From assembly GCA_934486875.1 (NCBI GenBank), contig CAKSPU010000005.1, positions 1 through 64,000 on the forward strand: a stretch of 64,000 nucleotides of DNA. The letters are read 5' to 3'. Each line of letters begins with the position of its first letter. Position 1 is the stretch's first letter. The position numbers and the translations under genes were made by a program. This document shows positions 40,672-49,220 of the stretch, one piece after another. The notes under the pieces are model-generated. The model saw only the letters and a list, made by a program, of their open reading frames with translations. It did not search any database and was not told the origin of the DNA. The stretch is from an uncultured Oscillospiraceae bacterium. Its GTDB lineage: Bacteria; Bacillota; Clostridia; Oscillospirales; Ruminococcaceae.

Positions 40672-42060
40672 TTACAGGCACAGCCTTAAAATTGCCTCGC
40701 AGTAGATCTCAATATCACGGGTCAGCTCATCTATGCCGATAAATTCGTCTGCACCGTGCATATTGTTCTCATCGCTCCACTCTGCACCGAATGCAACACC
40801 GTTTTCGGTGTCGTGGACGTATGTGCCGCCGCCTATGGCTATGCACTTGCCCTCCCTGCCCGTACAGTCTGTGTAAACGGACAGGAGCGTTTTTATCATA
40901 TCGCTGTTTTCATCGGCGTGGTGGGGCTCGCTTGAAAGGGCTGCACTGCCCGAAAGTCCTGCTGCGGACAGCATTTCGTTCATAATGGATATAATGTCGC
41001 CGCTTGTTCTGCAAACGGGGAAGCGGCAGTCGGTCATAAAGTCAAGGTGTCCCTCCTTGCAGTCAGCAAGGCTCAGAACAAGGGTCAGTCCACCCGAAAG
41101 CTCATCACGGCAGCTTACACCGATGCCCTTTCCCTCGCTGTCGCCGTAGGGATATAGCCTTGCAACAGCTCTGAGCTTATCGGAAATATCGCCGTCAAAA
41201 TCAAGCTGTGAAATCAGCTTTATAAGAGCTGTGAGAGCGTTTTTGCCCTGCTCGGGGGTAGATGCGTGAGCACCCTTGCCCTTTGATTTTATATAAATAG
41301 TATTATTATCTGATTTTTCTACAGTAAATATAATACCATCGGGCTGATATTCGCCGCAAAGCTTTTCAATATCGTCCTTTTCAAAGCCCATAATGACTGC
41401 CATTGCCCTTTCGGGAACAGCATTTGCCACACTGCCGCCCACAAGTGACACAAGGGTCTTGCCGAATGTCTCATATTCGCCTGTGATTCCAAGGCGTATC
41501 ATTCCCTTTTCAATGTTGATAACGGGGAAGCTGCCGTCGGGGGTGAAGAGCATAGGGGGAAAGCTTTCCTTTGAGGTATAATATTCCATATCCTCCGAGC
41601 CGTTTTCCTCGTTGCTGCCGAGAATAAGGCGGAAGTTTCTGGAAAGCTTTACACCGCTGTCACGTATCATTCGCATTGCGGTGATGACAGCCGCCGCAGG
41701 TCCCTTGTCATCAATTGCCCCTCTGCCGTAGACCCTGCCGTCACGGATATCTGCCTTAAAGGGGTCAGCGGTCCATTCCTGTCCCTCGGTGGGAACAACA
41801 TCAAGGTGACAGAGTATTCCAAGCTCCGCTTCGCCATCGCCGAAATCAGCGGTTATGGCGTGATTGTCAAAATTTCTCACCTTAAAGCCGTCGGCAGAAA
41901 GCACCTTTGCCGCAAAACCAAGGCAGTCGGCGCAGTCCTTTCCGTAGGGCATTCCAGCTTCGGGAGCACCCATAACGCTTTTAAATGAGATAAGCTCCGA
42001 CAGCAGCTTTACGGCACTGTCGGTATATTCGGGGGCTTTTTTTGAGATGTCATTTATCAT
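40672..42060 (-). CDS. Sapep-family Mn-dependent dipeptidase (PepV-like, M20)
   Basis: 462 residues. M20 metal ligands sit in GILCHLDVVP (His and Asp), GRGAIDDKGPAA (bridging Asp) and GSNEENGSEDM (Glu). A lid domain splits the catalytic domain, and the late YVHDTENGVAFGAEW carries the final His. Relatives remove N-terminal residues from dipeptides, including beta-Ala-His types in PepV. It is cytoplasmic. AAAGGA precedes the ATG. It follows the oligoendopeptidase gene by 35 bases, so together they degrade imported peptides stepwise. Confidence 0.93.
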   Translation of the reverse strand: MINDISKKAPEYTDSAVKLLSELISFKSVMGAPEAGMPYGKDCADCLGFAAKVLSADGFKVRNFDNHAITADFGDGEAELGILCHLDVVPTEGQEWTADPFKADIRDGRVYGRGAIDDKGPAAAVITAMRMIRDSGVKLSRNFRLILGSNEENGSEDMEYYTSKESFPPMLFTPDGSFPVINIEKGMIRLGITGEYETFGKTLVSLVGGSVANAVPERAMAVIMGFEKDDIEKLCGEYQPDGIIFTVEKSDNNTIYIKSKGKGAHASTPEQGKNALTALIKLISQLDFDGDISDKLRAVARLYPYGDSEGKGIGVSCRDELSGGLTLVLSLADCKEGHLDFMTDCRFPVCRTSGDIISIMNEMLSAAGLSGSAALSSEPHHADENSDMIKTLLSVYTDCTGREGKCIAIGGGTYVHDTENGVAFGAEWSDENNMHGADEFIGIDELTRDIEIYCEAILRLCL

Positions 42061-42095
42061 AAAAAATTATCCTTTCAATGTAAACTGCATTACAC

Positions 42096-43787
42096 TTATT
42101 TTGCAGGATTTTCCGCAAGCCACTTCTCCGCAGCCTCCGCAATAGTCTTAAGAGCACTGTCACCGAAGGGCGTGTCAAGTCCCGCAGCGGCAACAAGTCC
42201 GTCAAAGGTCTCGGTTCCGCCGAGAGAAACGAGCTTCATATATCTCTCAAAGGCTTCGTTCCTGTCACGCTGCATAATTACCCAGAATTCAAGGGCAGCG
42301 GTCTGGGCAAGGCAGTAATCAATGTAATAGAAGGGGCGTTCGTAGATGTGGGTCTGACGCTGCCAGGCTCTGCCCTCGCCGTAGAAGGGGCTGCCGTCAA
42401 GGTCTATCCAGGGCATATAGATCGCTGTGAGCTTTTTCCACTCCTCAATTCGCTGTGCAGAGGTCATTTCGGGGTTTTCATAGACAATGTGCTGGAAATG
42501 ATCCACCATTGAGCCGTAGGGAATGAACTTTATTGCGTCCTCAAAATGCTTGCGGCAGAATTTCTTTGCGCCGTCTCCGAAGAAATCCTCTGCACTTGCC
42601 CAGCCGAAAAACTCCATTGTCATAGAGTGTATCTCGCAGCTTTCGAGGGTGGGGAGCTGGATATCCGTGGGGCGCTTATGGCGGTTGACGTATGCCGCAA
42701 AGGCGTGACCCGCTTCGTGGGTTATTACCTCAACATCGCCCTGAGTGCCGTTGAAATTTGCAAAGATAAAGGGGCATTCAAAGTCGGTAAGCTCGGTGCA
42801 GTAGCCCCCTGCAGCCTTTCCCTTTCGGCTGAGAACGTCCATAAGCTCATTTTCCATCATAAAGTCAAAGAACTCGGCGGTGAGGGGGGAAAGTGCGTGA
42901 TAAAAACGTCTGCCCGCTTCGAGGATATCCTCGGGAGTACCCTTGGGAACGGCGTTTCCGTCACGGTAGGCAACGGGTGTGTCGGGGTATTTCAGAGGAT
43001 ATGCCGCACCGATGCGCTTTGCCTGCTCTCTGTAAAGCTTGTCGGCGGCGGGAACGATATATTTCACCACCGCTTCCCTGAACTTAGCCACATCTTCCGC
43101 AGTATAGCTGTTTCGGCACATATTGAGGTAGCCCAGAGGCACATAATCCCTGAAGCCCATTTTAACTGCTTCGGCATTTCTCACACGAACAAGGTCATCA
43201 TAAATTCGGTCAAGCTCGGCTTCGTGCTCCTTGTAAAAGCCGCTTTCAGCCGCCCACGCCTTATGTCTGAGTTCATCATCGGGGGACTGCTTGTAGGGAG
43301 TGAGCTGGGAAAGGGTCAGCTTTTTGCCGTCAAAATCTATCTGAGCGGAAGCAATTAGCTTCTCATATTCGGTGGTCAGCTTGTTGTCCTCCTGCATTTC
43401 GGGGACGATCTCGGGGGAGAAGCTCTTAAGGAAAATGTCGGTATTGAGAAACATCACCCTGCCGAATTTTTTCTCCAGCTCGGGGCGGAACCTGCTTTCC
43501 GCAAGCGCCTTTGCAACCGACTGATTATACTCGGTAAAGGTGGGATTTGTGTTGTCGAAGAACTCGTTTTCGTCGCTGTAGAGCTTATCCTCGGTGTTTA
43601 TGGTGTGGCGGATATAGCAGAGGTTGTACATTGTGCTGTAGCCCCCTGCGGTCTTGTCCCACGCAAGATATGCGTCGGCGGCGGCATCTGCGGACAGGGC
43701 TTCCCTTATCTCTGCGGCTGCCTTGTCTGCGGCGGCTTTAAGGGTGTCCATATCGGGTCGGGTGTATTTCATATCGGAAAATTTCAT
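42096..43787 (-). CDS. M3-family oligoendopeptidase
   Basis: 563 residues, close to the PepF family length. The zinc site is VITHEAGHAFAAYV (HExxH) with the downstream LESCEIHSMTMEFF supplying the third ligand. The C-terminal RQTHIYERPFYYIDYCLAQ is the usual family substrate-binding block. It cuts medium-length oligopeptides in the cytoplasm. The ATG is preceded by AAAGGAG at eleven bases. It heads a probable operon with the Sapep dipeptidase and a hypothetical protein, starting from a good promoter shared back to back with feoB. Confidence 0.94.
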   Translation of the reverse strand: MKFSDMKYTRPDMDTLKAAADKAAAEIREALSADAAADAYLAWDKTAGGYSTMYNLCYIRHTINTEDKLYSDENEFFDNTNPTFTEYNQSVAKALAESRFRPELEKKFGRVMFLNTDIFLKSFSPEIVPEMQEDNKLTTEYEKLIASAQIDFDGKKLTLSQLTPYKQSPDDELRHKAWAAESGFYKEHEAELDRIYDDLVRVRNAEAVKMGFRDYVPLGYLNMCRNSYTAEDVAKFREAVVKYIVPAADKLYREQAKRIGAAYPLKYPDTPVAYRDGNAVPKGTPEDILEAGRRFYHALSPLTAEFFDFMMENELMDVLSRKGKAAGGYCTELTDFECPFIFANFNGTQGDVEVITHEAGHAFAAYVNRHKRPTDIQLPTLESCEIHSMTMEFFGWASAEDFFGDGAKKFCRKHFEDAIKFIPYGSMVDHFQHIVYENPEMTSAQRIEEWKKLTAIYMPWIDLDGSPFYGEGRAWQRQTHIYERPFYYIDYCLAQTAALEFWVIMQRDRNEAFERYMKLVSLGGTETFDGLVAAAGLDTPFGDSALKTIAEAAEKWLAENPAK

Positions 43788-43823
43788 AATGATGCAGTCT
43801 CCTTTGTGTTTTGATATACTATA

Positions 43824-43852
43824 ATTTTACCTCTAAACGGGAAATTAGTCAA
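43824..43852 (-). promoter_or_regulatory. oligoendopeptidase operon promoter
   Basis: Minus strand TTGACT (43847-43852), 17-base spacer, TAAAAT (43824-43829). Confidence 0.75.
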
Positions 43853-43930
43853 TATTAATTTTCCGCATAGTACAAGTCCGCACAGCAATATAATATTATG
43901 ATAAATAAGCATTTGAAAGGACTTGATACT

Positions 43931-46036
43931 TTGAGCAGATATGACCGCCCCGAGAGAAATGAAAAAGAGGTGAGCATCGCTCTTGCAGGCAACCCGAATG
44001 TGGGCAAATCCACCGTTTTCAACGCCCTCACGGGTATGAACCAGCACACGGGCAACTGGACGGGCAAGACCGTTTCCACCGCAAGGGGAAAATGCCTGCG
44101 GGGCGGCGAAAACATCGTCCTCACCGATCTGCCCGGCACATATTCCCTTATGGCACATTCCGCCGAGGAGCAGGTGGCAAGGGATTTTATAGCATACGGC
44201 GGCAGCGAGGGGGTCATTGTGGTCTGCGACGCTTCCTGCCTTGAACGAAACCTCAACCTTGCGCTTCAGGTAATGGAGATAACCCCTCACACGATGATAT
44301 GCGTAAATCTCCTTGATGAAGCGGCGAAAAAGAAAATTTCCGTTGACCTCCAAAAGCTCGAAGAGATACTCGGAGTACCTGTCTGCGGAGTTATCGCACG
44401 AAATGACACGGGGCTTGACGAAATGCTGTCACGGGTGGGGGAAATGTGCCAAACCACACTTTCAAGCCCACCTGTCATATATCCCGACGAGGTGGAAAGA
44501 GCCGTGGAAGAGCTGTCCCCTGCCCTTGAAAATATCCTCAAAGGCAGGATATGCACCCGCTTTGCCGCCCTGCGCATTCTCGAACGAAGCGAGGAATTTA
44601 TCTCCACCCTCGACAGCTTTACCTGCGGGGAACTGAAAAATGCCCTCAGCGATAAGGAAAGCGAGCTTGGCGCTGCATATGACCGTGCCGTATCTGTTTT
44701 AAACGAAAAGGGCACCGATGCCGCCGCTCTCCGTGACCTTACCGTGACCACCATAGTGCGCCGTGCGGAGGAGATCGCAGATATTGCAGTAAGGCGGGAT
44801 ATGCCCGATTACTACGAGCGTGACCGCAGGATAGACAGGATACTCACCCACAGGATATGGGGTCTGCCCGTAATGCTCCTTATGCTGGCGGTGATATTTT
44901 ACATAACCATCGCAGGGGCAAATTACCCCTCGGCGTGGCTGTCCTCGGCTTTTTCGTCGCTGGGAGAGGTGCTCAGAGGGTGGCTGTACGGGGCAGGGTG
45001 TCCCGAATGGGCGGAAAGTATGCTCATTGACGGGGTGTACCGTGTCCTTACCTGGGTCACATCGGTTATGCTGCCCCCAATGGCGATATTTTTCCCACTG
45101 TTCACCCTCCTTGAAGATGTGGGATATCTTCCAAGGGCGGCATTCAATCTTGACAGGTATTTCAGCCGTGCAAATGCCTGCGGAAAGCAGGCTCTCACAA
45201 TGGCTATGGGTCTCGGCTGCAATGCTGCGGGCATAACGGGGTGCAGGATAATCGATTCACCCAGGGAACGGCAGATAGCAATTCTCACCAACGTTTTTAT
45301 GCCCTGCAACGGGCGCTTTCCCGCACTTATCACCCTGATCGGAATGCTTGCGGCCGTTGGCACAGGCGGCGGAAATATTATCAGCGCACTTATGCTCACA
45401 GGAGTCATCGCCCTGGGGGCAGTCCTCACCTTTATTATGTCACGTTTTCTTTCAAAAACCGTTCTCAAAGGCACCGCAACTTCATTTGCCCTTGAGCTGC
45501 CCCCCTACCGCCGTCCCCAGATAGGAAAAGTCCTTGTCCGCTCACTCCTTGACAGAACGGTTTTCGTCCTGGGAAGAGCCGTGACCGTGGCGGCTCCTGC
45601 GGGACTTATACTCTGGCTTCTTGCAAACATATCCGTGGGAGATGTTACCCTGCTTTCAAAATGCGCCGATATTCTCGACCCATTCGGCAGGCTTTTCGGT
45701 ATGAACGGGGTGATAATACTTGCGTTTATCCTCGGTTTCCCCGCAAATGAGATAGTTCTGCCCATAATGATGATGATATACACGGGTCAGAGCACCCTCA
45801 CTGAGGCGGGCAGCGGCGCAATGGCGGAAATATTTGCGGCAAACGGCTGGACGGGTGTGACAACGGTGTGCGTTATCATATTTATGCTCTGCCACTTTCC
45901 CTGCTCCACTGCCTGCCTTACCATAAAAAAGGAAACAGGCTCGGTAAAGCAGACGCTTCTTGCAATGGCGCTCCCCACAGTTACGGGGCTTATCCTCTGC
46001 GGAACAGTGAACGGCGCTTATCACCTGTTTATATAA
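43931..46036 (+). CDS. feoB: ferrous iron transporter FeoB
   Basis: About 701 residues. The N-terminal G domain has GNPNVGKST (20-28), a NWTGKTV switch and DLPGTYSL. A helical regulatory region follows, then the membrane part with two Gate motifs (GLGCNAAGITGCRI and LGFPANEIVLPI). The first Gate Cys is present. It takes up Fe2+ under anaerobic conditions. No feoA is next to it, which is unusual but seen in some Clostridia. The start is TTG at 43931, nine bases after AAAGGA; the ATG eleven codons upstream has no ribosome site. A TATAAT at about 43889 may be its -10, with a poor -35. Confidence 0.95.
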   Translation: MSRYDRPERNEKEVSIALAGNPNVGKSTVFNALTGMNQHTGNWTGKTVSTARGKCLRGGENIVLTDLPGTYSLMAHSAEEQVARDFIAYGGSEGVIVVCDASCLERNLNLALQVMEITPHTMICVNLLDEAAKKKISVDLQKLEEILGVPVCGVIARNDTGLDEMLSRVGEMCQTTLSSPPVIYPDEVERAVEELSPALENILKGRICTRFAALRILERSEEFISTLDSFTCGELKNALSDKESELGAAYDRAVSVLNEKGTDAAALRDLTVTTIVRRAEEIADIAVRRDMPDYYERDRRIDRILTHRIWGLPVMLLMLAVIFYITIAGANYPSAWLSSAFSSLGEVLRGWLYGAGCPEWAESMLIDGVYRVLTWVTSVMLPPMAIFFPLFTLLEDVGYLPRAAFNLDRYFSRANACGKQALTMAMGLGCNAAGITGCRIIDSPRERQIAILTNVFMPCNGRFPALITLIGMLAAVGTGGGNIISALMLTGVIALGAVLTFIMSRFLSKTVLKGTATSFALELPPYRRPQIGKVLVRSLLDRTVFVLGRAVTVAAPAGLILWLLANISVGDVTLLSKCADILDPFGRLFGMNGVIILAFILGFPANEIVLPIMMMIYTGQSTLTEAGSGAMAEIFAANGWTGVTTVCVIIFMLCHFPCSTACLTIKKETGSVKQTLLAMALPTVTGLILCGTVNGAYHLFI

Positions 46037-46037
46037 C

Positions 46038-46075
46038 AAAAAGGCTTCGGCAGCCATTCCTGCCGAAGCCTTTGT
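46038..46075. terminator. bidirectional terminator after feoB
   Basis: Perfect 14-bp stem AAAGGCTTCGGCAG (46040-46053) with 46060-46073, and T-rich on both strands. It also serves the large repeat-protein gene reading the other way. Confidence 0.88.
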
Positions 46076-46094
46076 TTTGATTTAATGAGGAGAA

Positions 46095-48989
46095 TTACTC
46101 AACAACAGCTGTGTAATTCTTGCCGCCCTCAACGGTAAATGTAGCATTACCGTTCTTGTCAAGGGTCTGGCTGTCGAGCTCAACGCTTGTGCTCTTTCTG
46201 CCCTTGTAGAGGGTAACAGTCTTGCCTGCGTATTCCTCGCCGAGCTTAACTGTGATCTTGCCCTCACCCTTGATGCCCTTAACGGAGCCGTTTGTCTTGA
46301 TGTAGTTCATATCTGCATCATAAACAAAGATGTAAGAGTTGGGAGCTGCGTTCTTTACCATTGAAAGATAACCGTTAGCCTTTGTTACGATAGTAACATT
46401 GCCTGCGGGCATTGTGAAGCTGCCGCTTTCGGTGATCTTGTTGATAACTCTGCCGCCGCAGTAAACATATGCATCATAGCCGAAATCAACTCTGATGTTT
46501 ATCTGTGTTCCTGCTGCTGCGGAAGAAGCGGTAAGAGTAACGTTTCTGTCAGCTGTGATAGAGTAGTAGGTAACTGTAGGAACGGGCTCGGGCTTAGGAG
46601 CGGGAGCTTCGTCGTAAACTACTGCGAATGTGGAATACTTGTCGGAAGAAACTGTGAGAGTCTTATTAGCAGCGTCATATGTGCCGCCGATGTTCATAGC
46701 TGCGCCGTCGTGAACTCTGATAACGGAGTATGTTCTGCCGTCAGCAATGATGCTGTCGGGAACGCCGATAACGAAGGAAACAGGCTTGCTGCTGCTTGTA
46801 ACAACAGTGGAAACGCCGTCCTTGGTCATTACGAGAGAAACATCAAGAAGGAAACCGAGGTGCATATTGTCGGCAAGCGCACCCTCAACAAGTGCCTTGT
46901 CCTCAGCGGAAACTGCGGTCTCGTCCTTTACGGTCATTACAACATCGAGCTTGTAGCCTGCTGCAACGAGGTCTGCATAATCATCGCCGAATACTGCCTT
47001 AAGAACGTCCTCCTTGGAGCCTGCGAAGCTTACGCTTACGCCCTCGGGAGCAACGATAACAGCATCTGCGGAGCCTACCTTCTTGAATACAGCTGCAACA
47101 GTAACGTTCTCAGCGGGCATTGTGAAGGTATTGCCTGTGATAGCTGTGCCGTTAACAGTGATCTGAGAAAGCTCATAGTCCTTGTCGGGTGTTGCGGTAA
47201 CGGTAACGGTATCGCCCATCTGAGCGGTTGCCTTGTCAGCTGTAACTGTTCCGTTTGCAGCAGCATCAACTGTTACGGTGTAGGTGGACTTCTTGAAGGT
47301 TACTTCAATTGTAACGTCCTTTTCGGGCATTGAGAAAGAAGTGCCTGTAATAGCCTCGCCGTTTACCTTAACGGTATCAAGCTCATAGCCCTTGTCGGGA
47401 GTGATATCGAGTTCGATAACTGTATCCTTAACAGCGGAAGTTACGCCGACAACTACCTTGCCGTTTACGGGCTTGGTAACGTTGATAGCATATTCATCGG
47501 GAGGGAGCTCCTCGAATACAGCGGTAACTGTTACTTCCTTTGCGGGCATTGTGAAGGTGTTGTCAGCAGCAACTGTTACATCTTCGGATTCCCACTTGGA
47601 GAACTTGTAGCCCTTTGCAGCTGTATAATCAAGCTCTACAGTTTCGTTCTCAGCTGCTTCCTTGACATTTGCGGAAGCTGTGCCGTATGCGTCGTTGTTG
47701 GACTTTACGGTGACAGCGTAGGTGTTCTTTATTACATTAACTTCGCAGGAATCTGTAAGGCTCTTTTCAACAGGAGATGTTACGGTAATTGTAGCCTTGC
47801 CTGCCGAAACTCCTGTAACCTTTCCGTCCTTGTCAACTTCTGCAACAGTCTTATCATCAGTTTCCCACTTTAATGTAGATGCGAGGACATCGGGAATGAT
47901 CTCAACATCAATAGCGGCTGTATCGCCTACAGTAAGATCGGGAGCACTGATAATGCTGAGAGTAGGCTTGTTTAAGAGAAGTGTTGCTTTTGCAGTATAG
48001 GAAATATCACCTGTAAGTCCTACGGTTGCAAAGTTCTTCTCATCATAGAGCTGAACTCCCATCTGAGCAAGTGTTGTTGTGGAAGCGACCTCACCGAGAA
48101 GCTGAGCCATATCCATATAAACATAGAAATTGTCAGTGCCGTTCTCGATCTTTGTGGAATACTTGCCTGAGATCCAGCTGTAATCTGCGCAGGAACCGAA
48201 GGGCTGAGCTTCCAGATCGCCGTACTTCACTGTATCAGCGGAAGATACCTTTACTTCATAGAGAATACCTGCAAAGTTCTTGAGATATTCCTCTGCATTT
48301 GCATAATAAGCAGCGCTTGCAGCCTTGCTTGCAGCAGTAAAGAAATTGCTGGACCAGTTGTTGTTCTGGAGCGAGTTGGGATCCCATGATGCAGGCTCTA
48401 TGGTCTGCTTTCCGCCGCCGAAAAGTGTTCCGAGGCCAACATCTGATGTAGGAGCAACCGCACTCTGAGATGTTACCTTAACGATATCAAATGACTTGAT
48501 ATCAATTGCTGTTGCAAATGCCATCTGCAAATTTGCCTGCATAGAACTGCTGTGTGAGCTTCCGTCGCTCATTGTAAGACGGAAGTCTGACAAAGGTACA
48601 TAAGATACATAGTTATCCATTGTACTGTCACTTGTTGCCTTGAACTCTACGGTATAATCATCTGTATACCATTTTGCTGCACAAGCCCAATCCTGGAAAG
48701 CTGTTATATCGTAAGTACTGGTTACAGATGCCACAAACTTAACATATGCATCGGGATCGGTCATATACGATGAAATATCAACATTCCAATCAGAATTTGG
48801 GCAGCCGAGTGCGTCCCAGTTAGCACCTGAATAGCTTGCCGTGTACTTTTCAATTTTGGCAATTACTGTTTCTTTGCCTGTGGGTGCAGCTTTTACCGCA
48901 TCAGCACTCACGCTCAGAGGCGCAAACGCCATAGTGGTAACAGCCATAGCCGCCGCTGTCAAAGACGCTATGATCTTTTTCAGCTTCAT
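46095..48989 (-). CDS. large secreted multi-repeat protein (Big2 and InlB-type B-repeats)
   Basis: 964 residues. A signal peptide (MKLKKIIASLTAAAMAVTT...) is followed by a unique N-terminal region of about 300 residues rich in Ser, Asp and aromatic residues. A Big2-like module comes next (about 345-420: DLTVGDTAAIDVEIIPDV, GVSAGKATITVTSPV). Three divergent InlB B-repeats follow (about 425-640), each ending in a FTMPAKEVTVTAVF-like segment. The C-terminal part contains one more such segment and a Lys/Gly-rich end. There is no LPXTG, dockerin or membrane anchor, so it is released or held by other means. A substrate or partner-binding surface protein is likely. TAAGGAGGAG precedes the ATG. Confidence 0.88.
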   Translation of the reverse strand: MKLKKIIASLTAAAMAVTTMAFAPLSVSADAVKAAPTGKETVIAKIEKYTASYSGANWDALGCPNSDWNVDISSYMTDPDAYVKFVASVTSTYDITAFQDWACAAKWYTDDYTVEFKATSDSTMDNYVSYVPLSDFRLTMSDGSSHSSSMQANLQMAFATAIDIKSFDIVKVTSQSAVAPTSDVGLGTLFGGGKQTIEPASWDPNSLQNNNWSSNFFTAASKAASAAYYANAEEYLKNFAGILYEVKVSSADTVKYGDLEAQPFGSCADYSWISGKYSTKIENGTDNFYVYMDMAQLLGEVASTTTLAQMGVQLYDEKNFATVGLTGDISYTAKATLLLNKPTLSIISAPDLTVGDTAAIDVEIIPDVLASTLKWETDDKTVAEVDKDGKVTGVSAGKATITVTSPVEKSLTDSCEVNVIKNTYAVTVKSNNDAYGTASANVKEAAENETVELDYTAAKGYKFSKWESEDVTVAADNTFTMPAKEVTVTAVFEELPPDEYAINVTKPVNGKVVVGVTSAVKDTVIELDITPDKGYELDTVKVNGEAITGTSFSMPEKDVTIEVTFKKSTYTVTVDAAANGTVTADKATAQMGDTVTVTATPDKDYELSQITVNGTAITGNTFTMPAENVTVAAVFKKVGSADAVIVAPEGVSVSFAGSKEDVLKAVFGDDYADLVAAGYKLDVVMTVKDETAVSAEDKALVEGALADNMHLGFLLDVSLVMTKDGVSTVVTSSSKPVSFVIGVPDSIIADGRTYSVIRVHDGAAMNIGGTYDAANKTLTVSSDKYSTFAVVYDEAPAPKPEPVPTVTYYSITADRNVTLTASSAAAGTQINIRVDFGYDAYVYCGGRVINKITESGSFTMPAGNVTIVTKANGYLSMVKNAAPNSYIFVYDADMNYIKTNGSVKGIKGEGKITVKLGEEYAGKTVTLYKGRKSTSVELDSQTLDKNGNATFTVEGGKNYTAVVE

Positions 48990-49076
48990 TTTTTATCTCC
49001 TCCTTAAAAATTTAAATGTTAATCGTTTTCCCGGTGAATGGGCAGGGAAAACAATTGTAAATAATTTTACAGAATA

Positions 49077-49105
49077 ATTATATCATTAAAGTACACAATT
49101 TTCAA
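49077..49105 (-). promoter_or_regulatory. promoter of the large repeat-protein gene
   Basis: Minus strand TTGAAA (49100-49105), 17-base spacer, TATAAT (49077-49082), with a leader of about 80 bases. Confidence 0.8.
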
Positions 49106-49184
49106 TCGTCATTTTAACAGATTACCCCTTGCTTTCTTTGTGTATTTATACCACAACATCGACATATCACGTATATACGGCTGC

Positions 49185-49215
49185 AAAAATGCCCCTCGGA
49201 GCGCTTCCGAGGGGC
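49185..49215 (-). terminator. terminator after rnr
   Basis: Perfect stem GCCCCTCGGA/TCCGAGGGGC, five-base loop and a T-run on the minus strand. Confidence 0.9.
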
Positions 49216-49220
49216 TGCTA

